A stretch of 64,000 bases of DNA from Alkalihalobacterium alkalinitrilicum (lineage in GTDB: Bacteria > Bacillota > Bacilli > Bacillales > Bacillaceae_F): positions 2,447,574 to 2,511,573 of the forward strand of contig NZ_KV917368.1 of assembly GCF_002019605.1 (NCBI RefSeq). Direction: 5' to 3'. The translations under genes were made by a program, and so were the position numbers. The notes below the pieces were generated by a model, which ran no database searches, was not told the DNA's origin, and was given only the letters and a program-made list of their open reading frames with translations. Shown here piece after piece: positions 1 through 9,508 of this stretch. Within the stretch, counting starts at the first letter, position 1, and every line of letters starts with the position of its first letter.

Positions 1-257
1 GCTGTCATCCCAAACGTTAAGACAACTCCCATGTCTCGGTAATATGGTAAAATATAGTCTTTTTCACGATCCAAAGCAAACGCTGCACCTACTTGAGCTG
101 CTTCTTGACCTTGACACGAAATAACAAATGGAATTTTTCCCGAACGATTTAATAACCACATCCGCTCGTCAATTCTCCGAGCTAGTAGCATCATTTCAAA
201 CATTTCTAATACCGTATCATCAGATAAACCTAGAGCTTGATGACGATTTTCTGTCAT
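1..257 (-). CDS. bkdAA: Branched-chain 2-oxoacid dehydrogenase E1 alpha, N-terminal part
   Basis: This is the N-terminal 85 or so codons of a thiamine-diphosphate-dependent E1 alpha subunit; the gene runs off the left edge. It begins MTENRHQALG after an AGGAGG ribosome site and continues with the family's usual segments (EMMLLARRIDERMWLL, then FVISCQGQEAAQVGAAFAL, then YYRDMGVVL). It would decarboxylate branched-chain 2-keto acids within the BKD complex. It follows lpdV by 14 bases, as in the Bacillus ptb-bcd-buk-lpdV-bkdAA-bkdAB-bkdB operon, so it should share the sigma-54 promoter upstream of ptb. The function is recognised from these segments and from context. Confidence 0.93.
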   Translation of the reverse strand, partial: MTENRHQALGLSDDTVLEMFEMMLLARRIDERMWLLNRSGKIPFVISCQGQEAAQVGAAFALDREKDYILPYYRDMGVVLTFGMT

Positions 258-271
258 GAAAATCCCTCCTA

Positions 272-1693
272 TTATGAATGAATCGCTTTTCCTTCAACCG
301 CTAACGCAGCTTCACCAATAATTTCAGAAAGCGTAGGATGTGGGTGAATTGTATGTGCTACTTCCCAGTTCGACGCATCTAACACTTTGGCTATCGCTGC
401 TTCTGAGATCATATCCGTTACATGAGGTCCAATCATATGAACACCTAGTAAATCATCTGTTTTTTCATCCACAACAAACTTAACAAACCCATCACTTTCT
501 CCAAATACAAGAGCTTTACCAATGGCTTTAAATAGAAACTTTCCTGTTTTTACAGAATAACCTTGTTCTTTAGCATCCGTTTCTGATAACCCTACCGAGG
601 CTACTTCGGGGTGACTGTATATACATTTAGAAACCGTGTTATAGTCGATAGAATCAGGATTTAAACCCGCAATATGTTCAACAGCAACGATACCTTCATG
701 AGACGCAACATGTGCAAGTTGCAAGCCTCCAATTACATCTCCTATTGCATAAATGTGAGATTCTTTTGTTTGGTAAAATTCATTGGTTAAAACAAACCCT
801 TTTTCAACTTGTATATCTGTATTCTCAAGTCCAATCCCTTCCACATTTGCAGCTCGACCAACAGAAACGAGGAGTTTATCAGCAGAAAATGTTTTTTCTT
901 CCCCTTTATGTTCAGCCTTGATCGTAACACCACTCGCTATTTCTAACGTTTCTGGTAACACTTTTGCTCCTGTGACAAATTTAATTCCTTTTTTCTTCAT
1001 AAGACGTTGTGCCTCTTTTGAAATCTCATGATCTTCGGTCGGTAATATTCGATCACTGTATTCAATGACTGTAATCTCAACCCCAAAATCCGCTAACATG
1101 GATGCCCATTCTATACCGATTACACCACCACCAACAATAATCATGGATGTAGGAAGCTCTTCTAATTGCAATGCCTCATCCGAAGTTAATACATACTTTC
1201 CATCCGCTTGCATACCTGGTAACATTCTTGGTCTTGAACCTGTAGCAACAAGTACATTTTTCGGAATTAACATTTCATTTTCTTCACCGTTATTCATTTC
1301 AACCGAAATCGTTCCTGGAGTGGGCGAGAAAATCGACGGACCTAATATACGACCTGTACCTTCATATATATCAATTTTCCCTTTTTTCATCAGGTGCTGA
1401 ACTCCATTATGAAGCTGGTCAATAATCGATTGTTTGCGTTCTTGAACTTTTATAAAGTTTAAGGAAACATCACTCGTTTCCACTCCAAAATCGCTCGCTC
1501 GCTTTGTCGTTACAAAAACTTCTGCACTTCTTAATAATGCTTTCGAAGGAATACACCCTTTATGTAGGCAAGTTCCACCTAACTTCTCTTTTTCTACTAC
1601 TGCCGTTTTCAGTCCTAATTGTGCAGCACGTATGGCAGCAACATATCCACCAGTACCTGCCCCAAGGATGACTAAGTCATATTCGTGAGCCAT
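272..1693 (-). CDS. lpdV: Dihydrolipoyl dehydrogenase (E3) of the BKD complex
   Basis: This FAD-dependent E3 reoxidises the dihydrolipoyl groups of the branched-chain keto-acid dehydrogenase and passes electrons to NAD. It is 473 residues, the normal size. Visible features are the N-terminal FAD-binding GAGTGGYVAA, the redox disulfide GGTCLHKGCIPSK near residues 40-52, a second Rossmann motif GGGVIGIEWASML around 190, and the C-terminal HPHPTLSE containing the catalytic His. The start follows a strong AGGAGG site and lies directly after buk. Placement between buk and bkdAA identifies it as the BKD-specific E3 rather than the pyruvate dehydrogenase E3. Confidence 0.95.
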   Translation of the reverse strand: MAHEYDLVILGAGTGGYVAAIRAAQLGLKTAVVEKEKLGGTCLHKGCIPSKALLRSAEVFVTTKRASDFGVETSDVSLNFIKVQERKQSIIDQLHNGVQHLMKKGKIDIYEGTGRILGPSIFSPTPGTISVEMNNGEENEMLIPKNVLVATGSRPRMLPGMQADGKYVLTSDEALQLEELPTSMIIVGGGVIGIEWASMLADFGVEITVIEYSDRILPTEDHEISKEAQRLMKKKGIKFVTGAKVLPETLEIASGVTIKAEHKGEEKTFSADKLLVSVGRAANVEGIGLENTDIQVEKGFVLTNEFYQTKESHIYAIGDVIGGLQLAHVASHEGIVAVEHIAGLNPDSIDYNTVSKCIYSHPEVASVGLSETDAKEQGYSVKTGKFLFKAIGKALVFGESDGFVKFVVDEKTDDLLGVHMIGPHVTDMISEAAIAKVLDASNWEVAHTIHPHPTLSEIIGEAALAVEGKAIHS

Positions 1694-2812
1694 TTATTTA
1701 CCTCCTAGAATTCCTAATTCGCTGACCATTTGTCCACTAGGATAATGCTTCGCTTTTTCTTCACCATTCATGACACGTATGGCTCCTTTAGCAAGAGCTA
1801 ACATTTCATCTTCACCAGGGTAAACTAGTATGTCACTAATCCACTCCAACCTTTTCGTAAGTAGTGAAATCAAATGCTGACTAAAGGCTAATCCACCAGT
1901 TAAGACGATTCCATTTACTTGCCCATATAAAACAGTACTAGCTGCCCCAACTTCTTTTGCTATTTGGTATACCATCGCTTCAAAATAAAATTCTGCTACT
2001 GCATTACCCATATCTATTTGACGTTCAATTTCATGACCGTCCTGAGTACCTAAATAACTTACTAAGCCACCTGCTCCTGACATTTGTTTTAACGCCTGTT
2101 CTTTCGTCATTTTTTCTGAGAAACAAAGCTCTATAACTGCACCAGTCGGTAACGTTCCAGCTCTTTCAGGTGAGAAGGGCCCTTCGCCATATAATCCATC
2201 ATTGACATCAATGACACGCCCTTCTTTATGAACACCAACTGTAATTCCTCCACCCATATGAACGACAATCAAATTCAGTTCTTCATACTTCTTTCCCATA
2301 TCTCTAGCAACAAGCCGCGCTGTAGCTTTTTGATTTAATGCATGAAAAATACTTTTACGCTCTATCCCTTGGAGACCTGAAACTTTCGCAATTTCATCCA
2401 TTTCATCAACAACTACAGGATCAACGATAAACGCTGGAATATTTAACTGGTTTGCTATTTCATGAGCTATAATTCCACCGTAGTTTGAAGCATGCCAACC
2501 AGAATAACCATTTTTTAAATCCTCTAGTAATCGTTCATTAATAGAGTACGTGCCACTCGGAATAGATTGAACAAGACCGCCACGACCAACAACCGCATCT
2601 AATTTTGAAAGGTTAATACCTTCTTCATCTAAAGTACTTAACACCATTTGCTTTCGAAAATTATACTGTTCTTGAACAGTTAATAACGATTGAATTTCAG
2701 TTAAACTATGTTCAATCTTCGTCGTAAACAACGGGGTATATCCCTCGTAAATTGCAATCTTTGTCGAAGTAGATCCAGGATTAATTACTAAAACTCTTTT
2801 ACGATCTTCCAT
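1694..2812 (-). CDS. buk: Butyrate kinase / branched-chain fatty-acid kinase
   Basis: This ASKHA-fold kinase converts acyl phosphates (butyryl- or isobutyryl-phosphate) to the acid with ATP formation, working after phosphotransbutyrylase. It begins with the family motif RVLVINPGSTSTK and contains IVVHMGGGITVGVH near the middle and GLAFSQHLISLL toward the end. The ATG at 2812 has an AGGTGG site five bases upstream. A GTG three codons earlier overlaps that site and is less likely. The product is about 372 residues, normal for the family. It lies between bcd and lpdV in the conserved Bacillus order. Confidence 0.95.
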   Translation of the reverse strand: MEDRKRVLVINPGSTSTKIAIYEGYTPLFTTKIEHSLTEIQSLLTVQEQYNFRKQMVLSTLDEEGINLSKLDAVVGRGGLVQSIPSGTYSINERLLEDLKNGYSGWHASNYGGIIAHEIANQLNIPAFIVDPVVVDEMDEIAKVSGLQGIERKSIFHALNQKATARLVARDMGKKYEELNLIVVHMGGGITVGVHKEGRVIDVNDGLYGEGPFSPERAGTLPTGAVIELCFSEKMTKEQALKQMSGAGGLVSYLGTQDGHEIERQIDMGNAVAEFYFEAMVYQIAKEVGAASTVLYGQVNGIVLTGGLAFSQHLISLLTKRLEWISDILVYPGEDEMLALAKGAIRVMNGEEKAKHYPSGQMVSELGILGGK

Positions 2813-2826
2813 CTGTTCCACCTAAC

Positions 2827-3921
2827 TTATCTACGACTTAAAATATGTTGGCCATTTTGCAAAAATTGTTTTCTTGAATTTCTCATTCTTCTAATTCGCT
2901 CTTCCGCCATACGATCTGCCGCTAGGTATGTTGGAATTTTATCACGACTAGAAATTTCGATGACTTTTTCTATGTTTTCATATATACCTTCTACCTTTTT
3001 CATCGCACGATCTCTATTATAGCCATACAATTCATCAGCAACGTTAATGACACCACCTGCATTAATAACATAATCAGGCGCATAAACAATTCCCATTTCA
3101 TGAATGAGGTCGCCGTGTCTCGTTTCTTTTAATTGATTATTTGCTGCACCAGCAATCACTTTTGCTTTTAACTTAGGAATCGTTTGATCATTGATGATCG
3201 CCCCAAGCGCACAAGGAGCAAAAATATCACACTCTACTTCATATATATCATTTATATCTACTGCTTTGGCATCGAATTCCTCGACGACGCGTTGTACAGC
3301 TTCCTTATTAATATCTGTAACAATTAATTTTGCACCTTCTTCATGAAGGTGACGACAAAGGTTATATGCAACGTTTCCAACGCCTTGGACTGCCACGGTT
3401 TTACCTTCTAAAGAATCCGTTCCAAAACCAGCTTTTGCCGCAGCTTTCATTCCTACATATACTCCATAGGCCGTTACTGGAGAAGGATTTCCTGATGATC
3501 CAAACGCAGGAGAAATTCCAGTAACATAATTTGTCTCTTCATGAATGAGGTCCATATCTGCTACAGTAGTTCCAACATCCTCAGCTGTAATATAACGACC
3601 ATTCAACCCTTGAATAAAACGCCCAAATGCACGAAACATCTCTTCGTTTTTATCCTTACGAGGATCACCAATAATGACCGTTTTTCCACCGCCTAAATTT
3701 AATCCCGCTGCGGCATTTTTATAAGTCATTCCACGAGCTAACCGAAGCGCGTCTTCAAAAGCTGCTTCTTCACTTTCGTACATCCACATTCTCGTTCCAC
3801 CTAATGCTGGTCCGAGTGTTGTATCGTGGATTGCGATAATTGCTTTTAGTCCCGAATCTTTATCTTGACAAACAACAACCTGTTCATAATTATATAATTC
3901 CATATACTTAAAAAGTTCCAT
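2827..3921 (-). CDS. bcd: Leucine dehydrogenase
   Basis: This NAD-dependent dehydrogenase (364 residues) oxidatively deaminates leucine, valine and isoleucine and so supplies keto acids to the BKD complex encoded downstream. The Glu/Leu/Phe/Val dehydrogenase signature is visible as [15 protein letters not shown], where the Lys is catalytic, followed by a C-terminal Rossmann domain with [16 protein letters not shown]. The start codon lies eight bases after an AGGAGG site. It is the second gene of the operon, 19 bases after ptb. Confidence 0.96.
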   Translation of the reverse strand: MELFKYMELYNYEQVVVCQDKDSGLKAIIAIHDTTLGPALGGTRMWMYESEEAAFEDALRLARGMTYKNAAAGLNLGGGKTVIIGDPRKDKNEEMFRAFGRFIQGLNGRYITAEDVGTTVADMDLIHEETNYVTGISPAFGSSGNPSPVTAYGVYVGMKAAAKAGFGTDSLEGKTVAVQGVGNVAYNLCRHLHEEGAKLIVTDINKEAVQRVVEEFDAKAVDINDIYEVECDIFAPCALGAIINDQTIPKLKAKVIAGAANNQLKETRHGDLIHEMGIVYAPDYVINAGGVINVADELYGYNRDRAMKKVEGIYENIEKVIEISSRDKIPTYLAADRMAEERIRRMRNSRKQFLQNGQHILSRR

Positions 3922-3940
3922 TTTGTTTCCTCCTAGTATG

Positions 3941-4855
3941 CTATTTGACTAAAACTTTTTCAGTACGAATTGCAGTTAATGCAAATGCAATTGAGTACAC
4001 TTTATTTAAAGTTGAATCTGATCTTGAGGATAATACAATCGGTGCTTTAGCGCCTGTAATAAATCCTCCGACATTCGCCTTCCCAAAATAAACCAAAGAT
4101 TTATAAAGAATATTCCCTATTTCTAAAGTCGGCACTAGTATAATATCCGTCTCTCCTGCAACCTCTCCTGCAATCCCTTTATATTGAGCCGCATCTTTTG
4201 AGATCGCATTATCTAACGCAAGAGGGCCATCTACTAAGCAATTTTTGATTTGCCCTCTTCGGTTCATTTGTGTTAAAACTGCTGCATCAACGGTTGACTG
4301 CATATCTGGATTGACCACTTCGACAGCTGCAACAGGAGCCACTTTAGGTAACTCCAATCCAACACTTCGTGCAACTTCAACAGAGTTATTTATAATTTGC
4401 ACTTTTTGTTCAAGTGTTGGAGCAACATTCATAGCCGAATCCGTAATAAATAACAACCGATCATAATCAGGAATATCAAAAGCCGCTACGTGTGAAAATA
4501 ATTTACCTACTCTTAATCCATAGTCTTTATTTAAAACAGCCTTTAAGAGAACGGAAGTAGGTACCATTCCTTTCATTAACACATCAGCTTTCCCATGAAA
4601 AACAGCCTTAACCGCTTCCTGCGCCGACAGTTCAGCATGCTCTGTCGATATGATCTCAACATGTTTAAAATTCATCCGTTTTTGTTCCATTAATTGACGA
4701 ATTTTTTCTTCATTACCGAACAACATAAATGAAGCTAGATTTAAACGAACAGCTTCATCTACAACTGTCATCATTCGTTCATCATCCGCAGCAGCAACTG
4801 CAACTATTTTTTTAGGGAAATCAGCCACCCTAGACATCATTTTCTTTAGTAACAT
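3941..4855 (-). CDS. ptb: Phosphate butyryltransferase
   Basis: This phosphate acetyl/butyryltransferase family protein (304 residues) exchanges CoA for phosphate on butyryl- or branched acyl-CoA, providing the substrate of Buk. Recognisable segments are [18 protein letters not shown] near residues 85-110 and [17 protein letters not shown] near 135. It is the first gene behind the sigma-54 promoter at 4895-4912; the leader is only about 30 bases and purine-rich. Identification combines sequence character with the operon order ptb-bcd-buk. Confidence 0.93.
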   Translation of the reverse strand: MLLKKMMSRVADFPKKIVAVAAADDERMMTVVDEAVRLNLASFMLFGNEEKIRQLMEQKRMNFKHVEIISTEHAELSAQEAVKAVFHGKADVLMKGMVPTSVLLKAVLNKDYGLRVGKLFSHVAAFDIPDYDRLLFITDSAMNVAPTLEQKVQIINNSVEVARSVGLELPKVAPVAAVEVVNPDMQSTVDAAVLTQMNRRGQIKNCLVDGPLALDNAISKDAAQYKGIAGEVAGETDIILVPTLEIGNILYKSLVYFGKANVGGFITGAKAPIVLSSRSDSTLNKVYSIAFALTAIRTEKVLVK

Positions 4856-4894
4856 ACCCTCTTTCCCTTCCTTCTCTCTTTCTCAAATTTACTA

Positions 4895-4912
4895 TTGCAA
4901 GAACCATGCCAA
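4895..4912 (-). promoter_or_regulatory. Sigma-54 (SigL) promoter of the ptb-bkd operon
   Basis: Read on the minus strand the site is TTGGCATGGTTCTTGCAA: a -24 element TTGGCAT, five bases, then a -12 element TTGCA. This matches the sigma-54 consensus (TGGCAC-N5-TTGCA) closely, with invariant GG and GC in place. Initiation would be near 4884, about 29 bases before the ptb start. The sigma-54 activator gene bkdR lies immediately upstream, as in B. subtilis. Confidence 0.9.
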
Positions 4913-4923
4913 AACAAATATCC

Positions 4924-4937
4924 TGAAAGCGCTTTAT
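4924..4937. promoter_or_regulatory. Possible CcpA (cre) site upstream of the sigma-54 promoter
   Basis: The 14-base site TGAAAGCGCTTTAT matches the cre consensus TGWAANCGNTNWCA at 12 of 14 positions and has a perfectly palindromic AAAGCGCTTT core. It lies about 12 bases upstream of the -24 element. This suggests carbon catabolite control of the bkd operon; it is inferred from the motif alone. Confidence 0.4.
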
Positions 4938-4965
4938 TTTACAGAAATTACGATAATGAAAGTAT

Positions 4966-4984
4966 GCAGTATTTTTCATACTGC
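4966..4984. promoter_or_regulatory. Inverted repeat: candidate BkdR upstream activating site or bkdR terminator
   Basis: Two perfect 7-base arms, GCAGTAT and ATACTGC, are separated by five bases. The repeat lies about 80-100 bases upstream of the predicted ptb transcription start, a normal position for a sigma-54 activator binding site. It also lies just after the bkdR stop codon, so it could be a weak terminator, but there is no good T-run after it on the minus strand. Confidence 0.4.
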
Positions 4985-4989
4985 GCAAG

Positions 4990-7059
4990 TTATTGCATGA
5001 AGTTTTTTTCAATTTGGTGTTTTTCCATTTTATAATATAAGTTTCTTACTGACAAACCTAATGACTTTGCTGTTGCTGTCTTATTCCAGTTACACAAATT
5101 TAAAGTATCTATAATTATTCTTTTTTCAAACTTCTCTACTTGTTTAGCTAACGTTTCAACTGTTAAAGACTCTTCTGATTTCCTTTCTATGTTTACTGTT
5201 GCTTTTTCAATTGTTGGTAAATGCTGAAAATGCTTTGTTTCAATAACATGTTCGTTTAGTGTCATATAAATCATCGCTCGACCAAGTACATTTTCAAGCT
5301 CTCTTACGTTTCCAGGCCAATCATATTTATTGATCAACTCAAGGGCATCATTAGAAATAAGTTCAACAGCTCTACCATAATCTTGATTTAACTTTTGAAG
5401 TAAATGTAAACAAAGTTGAGGTAAATCTTCCTTTCGTTCTCTTAGCGGTGGAATAAAAATAGGCATTTTATTTAACCTATAATATAAATCCTCTCTAAAA
5501 GTATGATCATTCATACCTTTTTCTAAATTTACATTTGTTGCAGCGATTACACGTACATCAATTGAAATTGGCTTAGTACCTCCAACTCTAACAATTTCTT
5601 TCTCCTGTAAGACTCTTAAAAGTTTAGCTTGCATATTTCCCGACAACTCACCAATTTCGTCAAGAAAAATACTTCCCTTATTCGCTTCTTCAAAAAGACC
5701 ACGCTTTCCCCCACGTTTCGCACCCGAAAAAGCACCTTCTTCATAACCAAATAATTCACTTTCAAGTAGTGTCTCTGATATCGCAGCACAATTCACACGA
5801 ATAAATTTATTATATTTACGTTCACTCTCATTATGTATAGCATGGGCGAATAACTCTTTACCTGTCCCTGACTCTCCTCGCAATAAAATTGTTGCAGGAG
5901 TAGTTGCAGCTAACTTGGCTTGTTCAATAGCCACTTTCACTTCTTCTGAATCACCGATAATATCATCAAACGTGTATTTTGCTTCTAACGTTCGAATAAT
6001 TTGCCTTGCACGTTGTAATTGATCTGTTAATGATTTTATTTCAGACGTATCGTGAATGACACCAACACTTCCTTTTAATTTTCCATCAACAATAACAGGA
6101 GCTACATTTACTAAGACATCTTTTCGTTTAGGACCTACTGTCATTTGTACGCCCCTGACGGCTTTTCTCGTTTTGAGGACATGCATATGCATGCTTTCTC
6201 CTTCGTATATGTCAGCAGTGGCTGGTTTGCCAATAACGTCCTCTGGAAGTAGACCTGTTAAACGTGAATAGGCAGGGTTAATCATAATACCTAGACCTTG
6301 TTCATCAACAACTGAAATTGCGTCATCAGACGAATGAATAATTGCTTTTAACATCGTTTGAATACTTTTTAAATTAGTTACTTCTTCTGCCATCTGAACG
6401 ATTTCGGTAATATCTCTAAAAACAGCTAATGCCCCAATCATTTGTTCTCCACAAATCAACGGAACACGCGTAGTAATAATTTTCCTCCCATTATCCAATA
6501 GTTGTTCTTGATTCGTTTCTTCCATTTTTGTATGTATAACCCTGGGTAAGTGACTTGAAGGTAATACATCCTCTATTCTTTTTCCAATGGCTGTCTTGGC
6601 ATTAATATCCGCCATTTTACCTGCAGCTTCATTAAATAATGTCACTTCACAATCCATATTAATGGCGATCATTCCATCGTGCGTCGAATTGAGAATCGTT
6701 TCTTGTACAGTTCCATGTTCTTTCATATAAGATATGAATTTTTCTTTTTCATCAATTAATTGAAATATAAAGTTTGCTATCGTCCCTGAGATGATCGTCG
6801 TTTCACTAGGGCAAAACTGTTTTATTTCTTCAATTAAATTATTTTGATCCGTCGCTTCAATGACAATATCTATATTTTGATTAATTATATTTTTCCAGTT
6901 TGTATCTGTTTGAATATTATTTTTTACTGCAAATTGAATACCAGGTGCTTTTCTATTAATATCTGATACAGCTACTACTTCCATTTTCCTCGTTTCCATT
7001 AGTAGCTTCAATAGCGCTGTACCACCTCTCCCAGCACCGATGATCACGACTTTTTTCAT
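4990..7059 (-). CDS. bkdR: Sigma-54-dependent transcriptional activator BkdR
   Basis: This is the enhancer-binding protein for the bkd operon, 689 residues from the ATG at 7059 (AAGGGGG ribosome site). An N-terminal Rossmann-like segment with [15 protein letters not shown] is followed by PAS-like sensor regions around 110-230 and 240-350. An AAA+ domain follows, with Walker A GESGTGKE near 393 and the sigma-54 contact loop in the variant form GAFSGA. A Fis-type helix-turn-helix closes the protein ([20 protein letters not shown]). It lies directly upstream of the operon it should control. The Rossmann module suggests sensing of a nucleotide or a metabolite, which is inference. Confidence 0.93.
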   Translation of the reverse strand: MKKVVIIGAGRGGTALLKLLMETRKMEVVAVSDINRKAPGIQFAVKNNIQTDTNWKNIINQNIDIVIEATDQNNLIEEIKQFCPSETTIISGTIANFIFQLIDEKEKFISYMKEHGTVQETILNSTHDGMIAINMDCEVTLFNEAAGKMADINAKTAIGKRIEDVLPSSHLPRVIHTKMEETNQEQLLDNGRKIITTRVPLICGEQMIGALAVFRDITEIVQMAEEVTNLKSIQTMLKAIIHSSDDAISVVDEQGLGIMINPAYSRLTGLLPEDVIGKPATADIYEGESMHMHVLKTRKAVRGVQMTVGPKRKDVLVNVAPVIVDGKLKGSVGVIHDTSEIKSLTDQLQRARQIIRTLEAKYTFDDIIGDSEEVKVAIEQAKLAATTPATILLRGESGTGKELFAHAIHNESERKYNKFIRVNCAAISETLLESELFGYEEGAFSGAKRGGKRGLFEEANKGSIFLDEIGELSGNMQAKLLRVLQEKEIVRVGGTKPISIDVRVIAATNVNLEKGMNDHTFREDLYYRLNKMPIFIPPLRERKEDLPQLCLHLLQKLNQDYGRAVELISNDALELINKYDWPGNVRELENVLGRAMIYMTLNEHVIETKHFQHLPTIEKATVNIERKSEESLTVETLAKQVEKFEKRIIIDTLNLCNWNKTATAKSLGLSVRNLYYKMEKHQIEKNFMQ

Positions 7060-7142
7060 ATTACTTCCCCCTTTAAGGAATCGTTCCCACACACAACTAT
7101 TACTGAAACTGAGAAAACTTGCAACTGATTACTTGGACATCA

Positions 7143-7151
7143 TGGTATAAT
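7143..7151 (+). promoter_or_regulatory. Extended -10 promoter element for yqzF
   Basis: TGGTATAAT is a full extended -10 (TGnTATAAT), 90 bases before the yqzF start. A TTGCAA lies upstream but at a long spacing, so the promoter probably relies on the extended -10. Confidence 0.45.
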
Positions 7152-7240
7152 CATTTAGAATAAATAACAAAGAGGCTGTACGTTTGCATCTAGTTTGTAA
7201 ACTACATCATTATCGATTTAAATATGAAAGGATAATTCCT

Positions 7241-7477
7241 ATGCAACGATTTATTGCATTAATGATTTTAGTTATTCCAGCCGTTATAGCAGGATACGGG
7301 ATTAAACTGATGCGCGATACCGTTTTTCAAATTCTCCATATACCTTATTTCTCGTTATGGTTTCAATTTATAGCAGGTCTCATTCTTTGTATACTTGGTA
7401 TTGCGTTTATCGGCGGGTTTATTTTTCATCGTGATCGAAAAAATAATAAAATAGCCCCTCGTTTTCAAAAAAAATAA
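7241..7477 (+). CDS. yqzF: YqzF-like DUF2627 small membrane protein
   Basis: A 78-residue protein starting MQRFIALMILVIPAV, with the ATG at 7241 preceded by an AAAGGA site. Two hydrophobic segments (about 5-22 and 44-65) flank a short loop, and the tail is basic. It resembles the DUF2627 family, found next to bkdR in Bacillus; no function is established. It is divergent from bkdR and convergent with the downstream glycosyltransferase cluster. Confidence 0.8.
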   Translation: MQRFIALMILVIPAVIAGYGIKLMRDTVFQILHIPYFSLWFQFIAGLILCILGIAFIGGFIFHRDRKNNKIAPRFQKK

Positions 7478-7510
7478 AAAAGAAGTTGAACAGGAATTAT
7501 TCTCCCTTGT

Positions 7511-7559
7511 AAAACGATGTATAGAGGTGAAGTATAACCGTAGCTCTATATATCGTTTT
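7511..7559. terminator. Inverted repeat between convergent genes, probable bidirectional terminator
   Basis: Sixteen-base arms, 7511-7526 and 7544-7559, pair with one G-T wobble around a 17-base loop, between the ends of yqzF (+) and the GT4-like gene (-). Weaker outer pairing (AGGTTGATGCAGG with CCTGTTCAACTTCT) would extend it on the minus strand, ending in a T-rich tract. Position between convergent genes supports termination. Confidence 0.5.
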
Positions 7560-7594
7560 CATAGGAGTATACAGCACCTGCATCAACCTCTTTA

Positions 7595-8392
7595 TTACTT
7601 AATAGACAATCCCCACTGATCAACGATTTTCATTAAAGGATGTTTTTCAATCCACTTCGTAAACGAAATCTTCTCAGCAACAATCGTTAATAAAACTAAC
7701 AACGATATTACAATATATTGTTGTTGAACCGTTGTATGGGAAACGGTAATAATTGCAAGTATACCTCCCATCAACGTAGCTCCATTATCTCCTAACATCG
7801 CTACTGCATGGCCTTCTAAAACATAAAAAATAAATAAAAATGTTAACAGAAACAAGTAATATGAAAACGGCACATTTACCACAACATAAGGTAAAAAAAT
7901 CGGAATATGTAGCAAAGTCACTTTCCAAACTCGAAGTGGCCTTGTATCAAATAAGTTCATTACATGAGGCGTCAATATCAAGATCAACGAATATCTCACC
8001 CATTGCTCTATTGTTGATGGGGCAAGTAATAAAATCCATAAATAAGTCAATATTAAAGTGGATGTTAATTTCAATAACGCTGTACTAAACGTACCTTCTT
8101 TAATAAAAGCACGAATATGACCTTTTAGCCCCTTTATTTGTTTATCACCGATCATATCATCAATAAGTCCAACTAACCATAATCCTAATAAATACACTAT
8201 ACTTACTCCACTAAACAACTGAATTTCCCACTGCGAAAAAATAGCAAAAATAAAATAACTATATAATACAAACGATCCGATACTATAAGGAACAGATTTT
8301 TGTAGAAAATTGATTGTAATCCAGTTCATCCGCGTAAAAAAAACCATTGTAGCAATTGCAACTAAAGGTAAAGTAAATGATAAAAAAATCAT
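7595..8392 (-). CDS. Polytopic membrane protein resembling MraY/WecA-type (GT4) glycosyltransferases
   Basis: 265 residues, mostly hydrophobic, with about eight predicted membrane segments. GLIDDMIGDKQIKGLKGH at about 77-94 is like the DDxxG metal-binding loop of polyprenyl-phosphate sugar-phosphate transferases, and AMLGDNGATLMGG near 200 is like their GDxGS/N loop. It is shorter than typical MraY. It directly follows the GT2 gene, and both follow steA-steB, suggesting a lipid-linked glycan step at the membrane. The family assignment is based on these two loops, and the substrate is unknown. Confidence 0.65.
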   Translation of the reverse strand: MIFLSFTLPLVAIATMVFFTRMNWITINFLQKSVPYSIGSFVLYSYFIFAIFSQWEIQLFSGVSIVYLLGLWLVGLIDDMIGDKQIKGLKGHIRAFIKEGTFSTALLKLTSTLILTYLWILLLAPSTIEQWVRYSLILILTPHVMNLFDTRPLRVWKVTLLHIPIFLPYVVVNVPFSYYLFLLTFLFIFYVLEGHAVAMLGDNGATLMGGILAIITVSHTTVQQQYIVISLLVLLTIVAEKISFTKWIEKHPLMKIVDQWGLSIK

Positions 8393-9055
8393 TTAACCAC
8401 CTCTCACTACTGCTTTAATATCGAACCATTGCTTTCCACGATGGAAAATCCCACTTAAATTCTTCCCTGTATACCTGTGGGTAATTTGTGTATCCACTTC
8501 AACTAATTGTGCACCTGCATTCAATAAGTCTATTGTCATGGCTAATTCAATTCCAAATCCACTATAATCTTTGCTTAACAGCGTCATTAACCACTTACGG
8601 CGAAAGGCACGTTGTCCTGATAACGGTGCAGTTAACCACTTTCCTGTTTTTTGATAAATAACATTTTGAGCTTTTCTTTTCACAAATCCAAAGCCTCTCG
8701 TTTTAGCTGGAGGAAGCGTTCCTATAACAACATCAATAAAAGGGTAGTTTAACGGTGATAATAATTTAATACCTTCTCTTGCTGATGTTCCAATATCAGC
8801 GTCTAAACATACAATATACTCTCCTCGAGCTTGTTCCCAACCTGCTTTTAAAGCTTGACCTTTTCCTTTATTGTGACTAAAGTGGATAGTTGTATCACTA
8901 TATTTTTCACATATTTCACCCGTCGCATCGATACTCCCATCATTTACTGTTATAACTTCTTTTACCCATGTTTGTTCCTTTAATGTCCTTAACGTTTTTT
9001 CAATCCTCTCTTGCTCATTAAATGCAGGGACGACAACACTAGCTTGAATGTCCAT
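8393..9055 (-). CDS. Family 2 glycosyltransferase
   Basis: A GT-A fold transferase of 220 residues from the ATG at 9055, which has a good AAAGGAG site. It starts MDIQASVVVPAFNEQERIE and shows TVNDGSIDATGE, KGKGQALKAGWEQARGE and the metal-binding CLDADIGTSAREG, all typical of the dolichyl-phosphate-mannose-synthase-like GT2 group. No membrane segments are evident. It overlaps steB by 17 bases and abuts the GT4-like gene, so the products probably act together on a membrane-associated glycan. The donor and acceptor cannot be read from sequence. Confidence 0.85.
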   Translation of the reverse strand: MDIQASVVVPAFNEQERIEKTLRTLKEQTWVKEVITVNDGSIDATGEICEKYSDTTIHFSHNKGKGQALKAGWEQARGEYIVCLDADIGTSAREGIKLLSPLNYPFIDVVIGTLPPAKTRGFGFVKRKAQNVIYQKTGKWLTAPLSGQRAFRRKWLMTLLSKDYSGFGIELAMTIDLLNAGAQLVEVDTQITHRYTGKNLSGIFHRGKQWFDIKAVVRGG

Positions 9056-9506
9056 GAGTATAATTTTCTCCTTTAACTCGTAATAAGGATAAATAAAAGT
9101 TTTGTACATCGATCTCATGAATAGGGATTGCTTCTAAAGTCATTTGTGGACCGTCATATTCTTTATACCATTCGTTCCCTAAAGAAATTAGGATACCATC
9201 AGCCTCAAGTATCGGCTCTACTCCCATTTCAATCAATTTAACCTCTGCACCAATCTCTTCTAATAAAAAAGCCAATTTACTATATGATTCATCCTCAGAG
9301 GGAATGTATAGAGGAGTTGAGCCCATTTCTTCAGCAACAAAGGATAACCACCCTTCTCTTTCTGATTTTAATAAAGCATTCTCTGATTGAAGTTGGTTGA
9401 AGTAAATAGCCTGTTGTTCACTCAACCAGTCTTTATCAATAACAACACCAATCAAAACGCCAAATAATAGTGTTGTTATTAAAATAAAAGGATGCTGAAA
9501 TCTCAT
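9039..9506 (-). CDS. steB: SteB/MctB-like membrane-anchored protein
   Basis: 155 residues from the ATG at 9506, preceded by GGAGG. One N-terminal membrane anchor (HPFILITTLLFGVLIGVVI) is followed by a coiled-coil-like segment (EQQAIYFNQLQSENALLKSE) and a soluble domain. This is the architecture of MctB/SteB proteins, which are encoded beside SteA in Actinobacteria and many Bacilli. In Corynebacterium SteA and SteB form a membrane complex linked to cell separation. Assignment rests on architecture and on adjacency to steA. Confidence 0.65.
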   Translation of the reverse strand: MRFQHPFILITTLLFGVLIGVVIDKDWLSEQQAIYFNQLQSENALLKSEREGWLSFVAEEMGSTPLYIPSEDESYSKLAFLLEEIGAEVKLIEMGVEPILEADGILISLGNEWYKEYDGPQMTLEAIPIHEIDVQNFYLSLLRVKGENYTHGHSS

Positions 9507-9508
9507 TT

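Noticed and set aside
1065-1400. Plus-strand frame of 111 codons opposite lpdV
   Set aside because: It is the antisense shadow of a well-conserved enzyme gene.
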